Of a stretch of DNA of 14,178 nt, positions 5,297-12,798 are shown piece after piece (within the stretch, counting starts at the first letter, position 1; the number at the start of each line of letters is the position of its first letter). The DNA comes from Gemmatimonadota bacterium (GTDB lineage Bacteria > Gemmatimonadota > Gemmatimonadetes > Gemmatimonadales > Gemmatimonadaceae): contig JAEUJK010000062.1 in assembly GCA_016794735.1 (NCBI GenBank), positions 1 to 14,178 of the forward strand, read 5' to 3'. Under the pieces are notes generated by a model. It ran no database searches, was not told where the DNA came from, and worked only from the letters and a program-made list of their open reading frames with translations. A program made the position numbers and the translations under genes.

Positions 5297-8233
5297 ATGC
5301 ACTACCGGTTTCTCTCCGCCACGATCCTGGCACTCGGCGTCGCGCCGACCCTTGGCGCCCAGGCCGCGGCACAACCCGCGGCCCTGAACCAGGCGGACGA
5401 TCCGCTGCTTCGCGGCTTCCGCTGGCGGTCCATTGGACCGACGGGACAGGGAGGTCGCGTGAATGACATCGCCGTCGTCGAGGGCACGCCCACGACGTTC
5501 TACGTCGGGTTCGCCACCGGCGGGATCATGAAGACGGTGAACAACGGCACCACGTGGACGCCGATCTTCGATCGCTACTCGACGCACTCGGTCGGCGACA
5601 TCGGGATCGCCCCGTCCAACCCCGACATCATCTACGTGGGCACCGGGGAGCCTAACAATCGGCAGAGTTCGTCGTTCGGTGACGGGATGTACAAGACCAC
5701 CGACGGCGGCAAGACCTTCACGCAGGTCGGCCTGCGCGAGACGCAGTCGATCGCGCGCGTCATCGTGCATCCGCGCGATCCCAACACGGTGTGGGTCGCG
5801 GCCGTCGGCCACCTCTTCGGGCCCAACGCCGAGCGTGGGGTGTACAAGACCACCGATGGCGGCGCGACCTGGAACAAGGTGCTCTACTTCGACGAGAACA
5901 CCGGCGCGACGGACCTCATCATCCATCCGCGTGACCCGAACATCCTGTTCGCCGCGATGTACACGCGGCGACGTACGTCGTGGGGGTTCGCCTCGGGCGG
6001 CCCGCAGAACGGGATCTATCGCAGCACCAACGGTGGCCAGACGTGGAGCAAGGTCAGCGGCAACGGCCTGCCGCGCGGCGTCACGGGGCGCATCGCCCTG
6101 GACTGGTCGCGCTCCAACCCCAACGTGATCTACGCGCAGATGGAAGTTGGTCCGAGTGCTGAGCCGATCCAGGCCGGCACGCGGTCAACCGGTGCGCAGG
6201 GCGGTGGCGGCGGCGGTGGCGGCGGTGGCGGATTCGGCAACCAGGCGAACCTGCCGCCGGACGACCAGGCGAGCGGCATCTGGCGTTCCAACGACGGTGG
6301 GCGCTCGTGGCAGTTCCGCAGCAACGAGAACCAGCGCCCGATGTACTTCTCGCAGATTCGCGTCGACCCCAACAACGAAGAGACGGTGTACGTCGGGGGC
6401 GTCAACGCCCAGAAGTCGACCGACGGCGCGCGCACCTTCAAGGGGCTCGAGGGGATGGGGCACGTCGACCACCACGCCATCTGGATCGACCCGGCCAACA
6501 GCCAGCACGTCATGTACGGCAACGACGGCTCCATCGACATCTCGTACGATGGCGGCGCCACGTGGGAAGCCCCGCGCAACTGGGCGATGGGCCAGCCATA
6601 CCACGCGTCCGTGGACATGAAGCGGCCCTACAACGTCTGCACCGGCCTGCAGGACAACGGCTCATGGTGTGGGCCGAGTTCGGTGCGCTCGGGCCCGATC
6701 CTCGGGCAGGACTGGTTCCGCGTGGGTGGCGGCGACGGCTTCTACAGCCAGGTCGACCCCACCGACCCGAACATCCTCTACACCGAGTCCCAGAACGGGA
6801 ACATGAACCGGCTGGACCTGCGCACGGGCACGACGACCAACATCCGGCCGCGTGCGCCACAGCGCGGCCCGGACGGTGGCGTGAACTTCGGTGGGCCGGG
6901 CGGCGGTGCGCCTAACGTCTTCCCGCCACTGGAGCCGGGTGCGGTATTGCGCTGGAACTGGAACACCCCGATCCAGATCTCCCCGCACGACGCGAGCACG
7001 ATCATCACGGGCGCCAACCGCCTGTTCATCTCGCGCGACAAGGGCCAGACCTGGTGGACGAGCGGCGACCTCACGAAGCAGGTCAACCGCGACGACCGCG
7101 AAATCATGGGATTGAAGGGGTCGTTGCCTTCCTGCAACCGGCAGCGCGTGGGCACCTGCATCAACGCGAAGAACGACGGTGTCTCGTTCTACGGCACCAT
7201 CATCGCCGTGGCGCAGTCGCACATCTCGGCGGACATCATCTGGGTGGGCTCGGACGACGGCAACGTGCAGGTGACGCGTGACGGCGGGCAGACCTTCACG
7301 GAAGTGGGCAAGAACATCCCGAGCGGCACCCGCGAGTACTACGTGTCACGCGTCGAGCCGTCGTACTTCGATCGCGGCACGGCGTTCGTGTCCCTCGACG
7401 GCCACCGGCACGACGACCTCAAGCCGTACATCTACATGACCCGCGACTACGGCCAGACCTGGACGTCGATCACGGGCGACCTCCCCGCCGTTGGCAACGT
7501 CAACTCCATCCGGCAGGACCCGCGGAACCCCAACCTGCTGTATGCCGGCACCGAGTACGGCTTCTACACCTCGCTCGATGAAGGCAAGACGTGGAAGAAG
7601 TTCATGACCAACCTGCCGGTCGTGCGCATCGACGACGTCATCGTGCACCCGCGCGACAACGACCTCGTCCTCTCCACGCACGGGCGCAGCGTGTGGATCA
7701 TGGACGACATCTCGCCGCTCCAGCAGATGACCCCCGCGGTGATGCAGCAGGACGCCGTCCTCTTCGAGCCGCGCAACGCCATCCGCTGGCGCGAGGACAT
7801 CCGCCTGCGTCGCTCCGTGACCGGGCAGAAGAACTATGAAGGGGAGAATGCGCCAGCGGGCACCGCGATCGCGTACTACCTCAAGAACCCGGCGTCCGAC
7901 GTGAAGCTCACGATCCGCGACCTTGGCAACGGATCGTTTGTCCGGAGCTTCGAGGCACCGAAGGCCGCAGGACTCAATCGCGTGCAGTGGAACCTCTGCT
8001 CGGACCTGCGGCAGCTGCAACCAGGCCAGGGCGGCGGCTTTGGTGGTGGAGGCGGTGGCGGTAATCCGTGCGCCCAGGGCGGCGGTGGCGGCGGCGGTGG
8101 TGGTGGTGGGCAAGGCGGGGGTGCGCGCATCGGCACGCTGGCCCAGCCTGGCGCCTACCTCGTCACGCTCACGGTGGACGGCAAGGAATACACGAAGACC
8201 GTCACCGTCCTCGAGGACGTGTGGATGAACTGA
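5297..8233 (+). CDS. Secreted Asp-box (BNR/VPS10-sortilin-like) beta-propeller protein
   Basis: A 978-residue exported protein. The signal peptide is MHYRFLSATILALGVAPTLG with likely cleavage near AQA (residues 21-24). I count about eleven Asp-box-like motifs (S/T-x-D-x-G-x-T-W/F), including TTDGGKTFTQV, TTDGGATWNKV, STNGGQTWSKV, SNDGGRSWQF, SYDGGATWEA, SRDKGQTWWT, TRDGGQTFTEV, TRDYGQTWTSI and SLDEGKTWKKF. These indicate one or two large beta-propellers, annotated in such genomes as glycosyl hydrolase, VPS10 or sortilin-related. No catalytic sialidase residues can be claimed. Residues 302-312 are eleven glycines in a row, and residues 912-942 are almost pure glycine with one Cys and a few Gln. 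The C-terminus (GAYLVTLTVDGKEYTKTVTV) is a beta-sandwich piece common in this group. It probably sits in the periplasm or outside the cell; its ligand is unknown. Confidence 0.88.
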   Translation: MHYRFLSATILALGVAPTLGAQAAAQPAALNQADDPLLRGFRWRSIGPTGQGGRVNDIAVVEGTPTTFYVGFATGGIMKTVNNGTTWTPIFDRYSTHSVGDIGIAPSNPDIIYVGTGEPNNRQSSSFGDGMYKTTDGGKTFTQVGLRETQSIARVIVHPRDPNTVWVAAVGHLFGPNAERGVYKTTDGGATWNKVLYFDENTGATDLIIHPRDPNILFAAMYTRRRTSWGFASGGPQNGIYRSTNGGQTWSKVSGNGLPRGVTGRIALDWSRSNPNVIYAQMEVGPSAEPIQAGTRSTGAQGGGGGGGGGGGFGNQANLPPDDQASGIWRSNDGGRSWQFRSNENQRPMYFSQIRVDPNNEETVYVGGVNAQKSTDGARTFKGLEGMGHVDHHAIWIDPANSQHVMYGNDGSIDISYDGGATWEAPRNWAMGQPYHASVDMKRPYNVCTGLQDNGSWCGPSSVRSGPILGQDWFRVGGGDGFYSQVDPTDPNILYTESQNGNMNRLDLRTGTTTNIRPRAPQRGPDGGVNFGGPGGGAPNVFPPLEPGAVLRWNWNTPIQISPHDASTIITGANRLFISRDKGQTWWTSGDLTKQVNRDDREIMGLKGSLPSCNRQRVGTCINAKNDGVSFYGTIIAVAQSHISADIIWVGSDDGNVQVTRDGGQTFTEVGKNIPSGTREYYVSRVEPSYFDRGTAFVSLDGHRHDDLKPYIYMTRDYGQTWTSITGDLPAVGNVNSIRQDPRNPNLLYAGTEYGFYTSLDEGKTWKKFMTNLPVVRIDDVIVHPRDNDLVLSTHGRSVWIMDDISPLQQMTPAVMQQDAVLFEPRNAIRWREDIRLRRSVTGQKNYEGENAPAGTAIAYYLKNPASDVKLTIRDLGNGSFVRSFEAPKAAGLNRVQWNLCSDLRQLQPGQGGGFGGGGGGGNPCAQGGGGGGGGGGGQGGGARIGTLAQPGAYLVTLTVDGKEYTKTVTVLEDVWMN
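6200..6232 (+). repeat. Poly-glycine codon tract (11 GGN codons)
   Basis: Eleven consecutive glycine codons, GGC and GGT with one final GGA, inside the propeller gene, following a Gln codon. This simple-sequence DNA may slip in multiples of three and likely encodes a flexible surface loop. Confidence 0.9.
8030..8122 (+). repeat. Glycine-rich low-complexity tract near the C-terminus of the propeller protein
   Basis: Thirty-one codons, nearly all GGN, including a run of eleven glycines after CAQ. It separates the last propeller part from the C-terminal beta-sandwich. The DNA is a purine-rich GGN repeat and is a likely site of length variation. Confidence 0.9.
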
Positions 8234-8244
8234 TCGTGTGACAC

Positions 8245-8280
8245 CGTGGTCGCCACCCAGGGACTCGGCTGGCGACCACG
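8245..8280. terminator. Perfect 11-bp inverted repeat after the propeller gene
   Basis: CGTGGTCGCCA (8245-8255) pairs exactly with TGGCGACCACG (8270-8280) around a 14-base loop, starting 11 bases after the stop of the propeller gene. There is no T tract. It lies between two convergent genes and would fold from either strand, so it is best read as a terminator or mRNA 3'-end stabiliser. Confidence 0.6.
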
Positions 8281-8293
8281 CGAGAGCGGACAC

Positions 8294-8370
8294 CACGAAG
8301 CACGGGACATGAGGCCGAGGCGACGGCGCGCAGTGGCGTCGTGTCGCATCCCCTCCCCCCGTGCTTCGTG
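8294..8370. terminator. Perfect 13-bp inverted repeat with a nested stem between convergent genes
   Basis: CACGAAGCACGGG (8294-8306) is the exact reverse complement of 8358-8370. The 51-base spacer holds its own pairings: GCGAC 8320-8324 with GTCGC 8343-8347, or alternatively CGACG 8321-8325 with CGTCG 8337-8341. It ends 21 bases before the stop of the minus-strand lipoprotein gene and probably terminates that transcript. It could also be a structured RNA or a protein binding site. Confidence 0.5.
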
Positions 8371-8391
8371 CGTTTCGGGCGGACCGAGTGC

Positions 8392-9414
8392 CTAACGCAC
8401 GTAGGTGAACGCGCCGGCGTCGAACGTCGCCTCGGTCCCCTGGCGGCCGACGAACACCTGCACCTTGATCCGGTCCTCGGCGATGAGCTGGGCCAGCAGG
8501 ATGCCGTACTGCGTGTCGCCGAACTGGTACGTGAGGGGATATGCCACCGCGCCACTCGCCATGGTCACGGTGGAGGGATGCGGGGCATTCGCCGGGATCC
8601 CCCAGACGCCCGCCGGCGCGATCGTACCGCCGATCGAGATGCGGACGAGCCGGGGATCGTAGTAGTCCTGCACAAACGCGAGGGTGCGCGGCCACCCGGC
8701 CCGGCCGGCCGATGTCTGGTCGGCCGGCAGGCTGGCCTCGTACCAATCGCCGGCCAGGGTGCCCCGCACGCCAAAGTCGATGCGCCCTTCGCGATCGGTC
8801 GCCGACGGGTGCCGCCGGAGGCGGGCGAGGATCTGGCTCCTGAGCGGCTCCACGAAGTACTGCCACGGCGAGACGTAGTGCAGCGTCGGCTCCGGGTACC
8901 GCGCGGGATTGAGGAAGCCCGTGTGGGAGACGCGTCGGTCGGTTGCCCCCAGGTCGAGCGTCGCGCCGGGCGGCGTGGTACCGATCGGCTCACCGGCCCG
9001 GATCACCTGCCCCACGGCGAGTCCCGGAATCGGCACGAGGTGATCGAGGTAGTACTCGAAGTCCTCGGTGCAAATGAGCGTCACCTTCGCGTCGCCACCA
9101 TCCTCCTGCATGATGAACCGGACCCGACCGGTCGCCGGGGCGACCACCGGCAACATATCGGTAGGCCGGGGCCCGGCATTCGTGTCGAAGTTCCACTGGT
9201 ACAGGTACACATGGTCGGTCGGCAACGTGTGCCCGGGCGGGTTCAGGCTGCCCAGTGGCGTAATGATCGCGATCCGCGACAGGTCCACCGGCGGCACCGT
9301 GAACGCCGCCACGCCATCACTTGGCGGCTCGATGCGGGACGGGACGGTGCCCCCATGCCCGCCGCCGCAGGCGAGCAGGGTCAGGATCAACAGGCCGCGC
9401 AGGGTGTGTTGCAT
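8392..9414 (-). CDS. Lipoprotein with an M23/lysostaphin-like domain whose active site looks degenerate
   Basis: A 340-residue lipoprotein. MQHTLRGLLILTLLAC gives a lipobox with the acylated Cys at 16, so it is tethered to a membrane facing the periplasm or surface. Residues about 48-150 resemble the M23 fold. GHTLPTDHVYLY (H62, D67, H68) is in the place of the first metal ligands, VVAPATGRVRF (90-100) is the strand typical of M23, and YYLDHLVPIPGLAVGQVIRAGEPIG (121-145) matches the YxHL...GQxVxxGxxIG block. The HxH motif that should follow appears to be TLD (152-154), so peptidase activity is doubtful. The C-terminal 150 residues form a beta-rich part I do not recognise. It is last in the likely operon with the TonB receptor and DUF6624 protein, 64 bases after the latter. 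No clear Shine-Dalgarno is seen. Confidence 0.75.
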   Translation of the reverse strand: MQHTLRGLLILTLLACGGGHGGTVPSRIEPPSDGVAAFTVPPVDLSRIAIITPLGSLNPPGHTLPTDHVYLYQWNFDTNAGPRPTDMLPVVAPATGRVRFIMQEDGGDAKVTLICTEDFEYYLDHLVPIPGLAVGQVIRAGEPIGTTPPGATLDLGATDRRVSHTGFLNPARYPEPTLHYVSPWQYFVEPLRSQILARLRRHPSATDREGRIDFGVRGTLAGDWYEASLPADQTSAGRAGWPRTLAFVQDYYDPRLVRISIGGTIAPAGVWGIPANAPHPSTVTMASGAVAYPLTYQFGDTQYGILLAQLIAEDRIKVQVFVGRQGTEATFDAGAFTYVR

Positions 9415-9478
9415 CGCCGGATGCCCGGGTGGGTGTTGCCCACCAGTTTCGGCGCGTCCCCCGGCGAGGATTAAGCGG

Positions 9479-10075
9479 TCAGGGCTTCCTGATGTAGACC
9501 GAGTCCAGTACGCGGCGGTACTCGGCCAGGGTGCCCAGGCCCACGGTCTGCCGCAGGGAGTCGACCTTGGCCGAGTCCTCCAGCGGCTCGAACACGATCC
9601 CTTCCGTGAGGAACTTGGCCTGCGTGCCGTATCGTTGCTTGCGTCCCGCCTGGGACTGCACGCGATCGTACAGCAGCGCGTACGACTGCCCGTCCACCTC
9701 CGCGCGCGCCCACGCGGCGGTCAACGTGTCCAGCATCGCGGCCTGGAAGTCGGGATCGTGCGTGGCATGCTGCACGATGAGGAACGCCGCGTTGCTGGCG
9801 CGATCGCCCACGCGCTCACGCGACGGCCAGCCGTGGGCGGCGATCTCCGCCTTGAGCCACGTGGTGTTGTCGCGATCGATGCGCTCCATCTCGCGCGCCT
9901 TCACGGTGTCGATGGTCCCGCCGGGCCCGAATGCACTGTCCCGAATGGCCTGGTCCCGGGACATGCGCTCGAGCAACTCGACCTGCAGCGCGCGCGTCGC
10001 CGGGTCGCGCGTGTCGCGCTCCTCGCCCGCGCACCCCACCACCAGCACCACGCTCGCCACCAGGAGTCGTTTCAT
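9479..10075 (-). CDS. DUF6624-like lipoprotein
   Basis: A 198-residue lipoprotein. MKRLLVASVVLVVGC is a short signal with the lipobox Cys at 15, followed by AGEER. It resembles the DUF6624 family: a helical N-terminal half, HGWPSRERVGDRASNAAFL (81-99), QHATHDPDFQ (102-111), and LLYDRVQSQAGRKQRYGTQ (about 134-152). The DRV...G..QxYGTQ core is the most telling feature. The function of the family is unknown. The gene starts 11 bases after the TonB receptor stop, so the two are probably cotranscribed and perhaps translationally coupled; no Shine-Dalgarno is apparent. The mature protein is likely anchored in the envelope next to the receptor. The family assignment is from recall of the motifs, not from a search. 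Confidence 0.75.
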   Translation of the reverse strand: MKRLLVASVVLVVGCAGEERDTRDPATRALQVELLERMSRDQAIRDSAFGPGGTIDTVKAREMERIDRDNTTWLKAEIAAHGWPSRERVGDRASNAAFLIVQHATHDPDFQAAMLDTLTAAWARAEVDGQSYALLYDRVQSQAGRKQRYGTQAKFLTEGIVFEPLEDSAKVDSLRQTVGLGTLAEYRRVLDSVYIRKP

Positions 10076-10086
10076 GTCGTTGGAGT

Positions 10087-12153
10087 CTAGCGGGACCGGA
10101 TGCCGAGTCCCAGGTACACGCGCCGGCCGGCGCCGGGTTCATAGAAGCGGCCGCGCGTGGCGTTGGTCACCACGTTCGCGACGTAGGTCCGATCGAAGAG
10201 GTTCTCCACGCCGACCACCGGCTCGACGCCGCGCAGGGCGAGCGACGTCAGCCCGCCGCGGGCATTCCACACGACCCATCCCGGCGCCCACGTCACGTTG
10301 GCGTCGTCCGCGGCAGCCCGCGCGCCCTGCTGCGCCTCGAGGGTGAGGAAGCCCCATGGCCGCCGGCCCGTGGCAAAGAATGAGGCCGTCGTCGGTGAGA
10401 CTCCCGGAACACGCTTGCCATCGAGCACCGTCGTCCCGACGCGAAACTCTTCGTACGTGTAGGTGAGGCGCGCCACCGAGGCACCGAGGTCCACCGCCCC
10501 GAACGTCGCCGTCAGGCCCAGCTCCGCCCCGGTGCGTGAGGTCTCGCCGGCATTGCGGAAGTACCGACGCCCACCGGAGTTCGGGATCTCGAACGGGATC
10601 AGCTCATCGGTGGTCCGGATCCGGAACAGCGCGACGTCATACAACAGGCGGCCCGCGAGCAGCCCCTTCATCCCCGCCTCGAGCGTCCGGCCGCGCTGCG
10701 GCTGCAGCTCACGGTTGATCCCGCCCTGGCCATCGGGCTGGTTGGCCATCTCCGTGGTCGTGGGTGTCTCGAAGGAACTCGCGATGTTCCCGTATACCGA
10801 CATCCCCGGCCTGGGCCGCACGGTCACCCCGAACATCGGGGTCACGGCGCCCATCGTCCGCGACAGGATCGTCCCGGTCGTCGAGCGACGGTCCCGCACC
10901 GTGAAGTTGGTGTTGTCGGCCCGCAGCGTGCCGGTGATCGAGAGGATCGAGCGCGTCACCTCGCCGCGCGCAAAGACGCCGCCGGCGGTCACCCGCTCCA
11001 ATTGGTGGATCGTCTCCACCCCCTGGTCACTCGTGCCGGGACAGGTCGCCGGGGGACGCGGGGTCACGCCGGCGCAGACCGCGAAGTTGCGACGGTCGTC
11101 CCGTTGCGACTGCACGTCGGCGCCGACCGCGAGTCGCCACTGGTGCCGCCGGAACACGCCGCCGTGCTGCACGCGCACGTTGGCGCCGAGCACGCGCCGG
11201 TCGAACCCGACGACGGCGAAGGCCTGCGGGTTGTACAACTCGCGGAGCCCGGTGAAGACGGACGCGGTCGCACTGCCCCGTCCCTCGCTCCACGGGTGCT
11301 CACCAACCAGGGAAAGCAACTTCTGCGAGACCGTCTTGGATGCCTTGCGCGTGACACTCTGCGGGTCGGCCACCATCGGCGTGGTCGCCAGTTCGGCCGC
11401 CGTGATCGCCCCCGGGTTCTCGCCCAGCGGGGCGTCGTACCAGGTGAGTTGTGTCCGCAGCGTGGATTCGCCCAACCGACGCGAAACATCTGCCAGGAGT
11501 CCCGTCGACCGGAACCGGGCGTAGTCGCGCGGGCCATCCGCGGTGTTGCGCGTACCCGTGGCCTGCCAGCCCCAGGGGCCGCGCCCACCCGCGACACGAG
11601 CCGAGAGGCGCTGCGCGTCCTCGTTCCATGTCGCACGACCGCGCCAGGTCACGGCGTCCTGCGGCAGGGGCTCGCTGCGCAGGTCCAGGACCCCACCCGA
11701 CGCATTTCCATAGAGGGCGCCGGCAGCCCCGCGGAGCACTTCGGCGGAGCCCACACTTTCCAGGTCGACGAAGTCGATCGCCGCCTGCCCGTCGGCCAGG
11801 GTCAGCGGGACGCCATCGCGGATCACCCGAAGGCCCCGGATCCCGAACGCCGATCGCGCGCCGAACCCACGGACCGCCACCCGGGGGTCCTGCGTGGGGT
11901 TGTGCCGGTTGGACGCCACGAGCCCGGGCACGGTGATCAGCAGGTCCGTGAGTGATCCCCGGCGTGCCCCCGTCCGGGCGGAGTCCATGGAAAGTCGAGC
12001 CAGGGAATAGGGGAGGTCGAGGCTGGACCGGGGCGCGTCTCGCGTAACGGTCACCCTGACCGGGGCCAGCCGCCGCGTGCCCGCGGAATCCACCTGCGCG
12101 CTGGCGGGCACAGCCGTGAGCGCCACCAGCGCCGTGAGTCGAAGTCCCTTCAT
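10087..12153 (-). CDS. TonB-dependent outer membrane receptor
   Basis: A 688-residue receptor for uptake of a ferric chelate or another large ligand. MKGLRLTALVALTAVPASA is a Sec signal ending before Q20, and PVRVTVTR (31-38) is a likely TonB box. The plug domain follows, with LTDLLITVPGLVAS, VRGFGARSAFGIRGLRVIRDG, LADGQ and SAEVLRGAAGALYGNASGGV. The GFGARSAFGIRG type of plug is seen in FecA-like and related receptors, so a siderophore or ferric citrate is possible but not shown. The barrel ends with VVGVENLFDRTYVANVV and a final strand YLGLGIRSR. The last residue is Arg, not the usual Phe or Trp. Two Cys eleven residues apart (CAGVTPRPPATC) could close an external loop. The ATG at 12153 is preceded by GGAGG two bases away. 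It heads an operon with two lipoproteins. Confidence 0.92.
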   Translation of the reverse strand: MKGLRLTALVALTAVPASAQVDSAGTRRLAPVRVTVTRDAPRSSLDLPYSLARLSMDSARTGARRGSLTDLLITVPGLVASNRHNPTQDPRVAVRGFGARSAFGIRGLRVIRDGVPLTLADGQAAIDFVDLESVGSAEVLRGAAGALYGNASGGVLDLRSEPLPQDAVTWRGRATWNEDAQRLSARVAGGRGPWGWQATGTRNTADGPRDYARFRSTGLLADVSRRLGESTLRTQLTWYDAPLGENPGAITAAELATTPMVADPQSVTRKASKTVSQKLLSLVGEHPWSEGRGSATASVFTGLRELYNPQAFAVVGFDRRVLGANVRVQHGGVFRRHQWRLAVGADVQSQRDDRRNFAVCAGVTPRPPATCPGTSDQGVETIHQLERVTAGGVFARGEVTRSILSITGTLRADNTNFTVRDRRSTTGTILSRTMGAVTPMFGVTVRPRPGMSVYGNIASSFETPTTTEMANQPDGQGGINRELQPQRGRTLEAGMKGLLAGRLLYDVALFRIRTTDELIPFEIPNSGGRRYFRNAGETSRTGAELGLTATFGAVDLGASVARLTYTYEEFRVGTTVLDGKRVPGVSPTTASFFATGRRPWGFLTLEAQQGARAAADDANVTWAPGWVVWNARGGLTSLALRGVEPVVGVENLFDRTYVANVVTNATRGRFYEPGAGRRVYLGLGIRSR

Positions 12154-12155
12154 GG

Positions 12156-12160
12156 CCTCC
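12156..12160 (-). promoter_or_regulatory. Ribosome binding site of the TonB receptor gene, unusually close to the start
   Basis: GGAGG on the minus strand stands only two bases before the ATG at 12153. The spacing is shorter than normal, but the signal peptide begins exactly at this ATG. It therefore supports this start over longer in-frame openings that reach into the HSP20 leader. Confidence 0.5.
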
Positions 12161-12349
12161 AAACTGGGTGCTGGTCCGTCTGCGGGGAATCCCGGTCCGT
12201 CCCGCCCCCCCTGCCAATCCGACCAACGCCCTGCCGTCCTCGCCGACGCGGCTGGCCGAAGCGCGCCGCTCCGGCCGACCGCGCGCGGTACGTGACCTGC
12301 CCCTTCCTGCCGCCACACGCGGGCGGTGTTCGCCCAGAAAACCCAACCT

Positions 12350-12366
12350 CTCTCGTGCAGGAGCAC
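12350..12366 (+). promoter_or_regulatory. HSP20 ribosome binding site inside a foldable leader (possible RNA thermometer)
   Basis: AGGAG (12359-12363) lies nine bases before the HSP20 ATG at 12373 and fixes that start over an in-frame GTG at 12292. Two mutually exclusive folds involve it. GTGC/GCAC (12355-12358 with 12363-12366) puts AGGA in a 4-base loop. CTCT/GGAG (12350-12353 with 12360-12363) hides the site in a stem. Both are weak, as expected for a temperature-sensitive element, but chance is not excluded. A further 5-bp hairpin, GGGCG/CGCCC, lies at 12321-12335. I saw no CIRCE element. Confidence 0.4.
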
Positions 12367-12372
12367 ACCTCA

Positions 12373-12798
12373 ATGCGTACCATCTCTCCCCTGACGAACG
12401 TCTTCGACCGCATGGTCACCCTCTCCCGCGCCATGGACGACGCGGTCGGGGCCAACGGCCACGAACCCACCTGGGCCCCGTCGCTCGACGCCAGTGAAAC
12501 CGAGCACGGCTGGATCGTGGAAGTGGACCTGCCGGGCGTCGCGCCGGAATCCGTGGATGTGATCTTCGATCGCAATGCCCTCACGGTGCGCGGCACGCGA
12601 CAGCGCGTCGAGTCGGAGAAGGCGCGGGCGGGCATTCGCGAGCGTGCCGTGGGCACCTTCGAACGCACGCTCCGGTTTCCCCAACACGTCGACAGCGAGA
12701 AGATCGGCGCCGAGTTCCGGCACGGCGTGTTGACGATCACGATCCCGAAGGCGGAGAGCGCCAAGCCGCGGAAGATCTCGGTGAGCGCCACGGCCTGA
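12373..12798 (+). CDS. Small heat shock protein, HSP20/alpha-crystallin family
   Basis: A 141-residue ATP-independent cytoplasmic chaperone that holds unfolding proteins. The N-terminal arm (residues 1-34) is followed by the alpha-crystallin domain: WAPSLDASETEHGWIVEVDL, PGVAPESVDVIF, ALTVRGTR, GTFERTLRFPQHVDSEKIGA and HGVLTITIPK (118-126, the conserved G-V-L core). The C-terminal tail contains ISV (135-137), the I-x-I/V motif that docks into a neighbouring subunit during oligomer assembly. Length and order are normal for class A bacterial HSP20. The start is set by AGGAG nine bases upstream. It is divergent from the TonB receptor operon, with a 219-base shared upstream region, and is followed by strong hairpins, so it is probably a single-gene transcript. 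Confidence 0.93.
   Translation: MRTISPLTNVFDRMVTLSRAMDDAVGANGHEPTWAPSLDASETEHGWIVEVDLPGVAPESVDVIFDRNALTVRGTRQRVESEKARAGIRERAVGTFERTLRFPQHVDSEKIGAEFRHGVLTITIPKAESAKPRKISVSATA

Noticed and set aside
6130..6618. A minus-strand frame with a poly-proline stretch
   Set aside because: The prolines are only the complement of the glycine codons of the propeller protein.
7346..8866. A 506-codon minus-strand reading frame across the end of the propeller gene
   Set aside because: It crosses the intergenic palindromes and overlaps both convergent genes. Its composition is Arg/Ala/His-rich without any domain.
8341..9474. A 377-codon plus-strand reading frame opposite the M23-like lipoprotein gene
   Set aside because: It is antisense to a gene with a lipobox and recognisable domain blocks. 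Its translation is rich in Arg, Gly and Pro with no motif, as expected for a high-GC shadow frame.
12154..12366. An N-terminal extension of the TonB receptor reaching into the HSP20 leader
   Set aside because: A Sec signal peptide with its own GGAGG begins at 12153, and an extension would bury it.
12154..12372. Search for a CIRCE operator or sigma-32-type promoter before HSP20
   Set aside because: No TTAGCACTC-type inverted repeat and no CTTGAA-like -35 box could be found.
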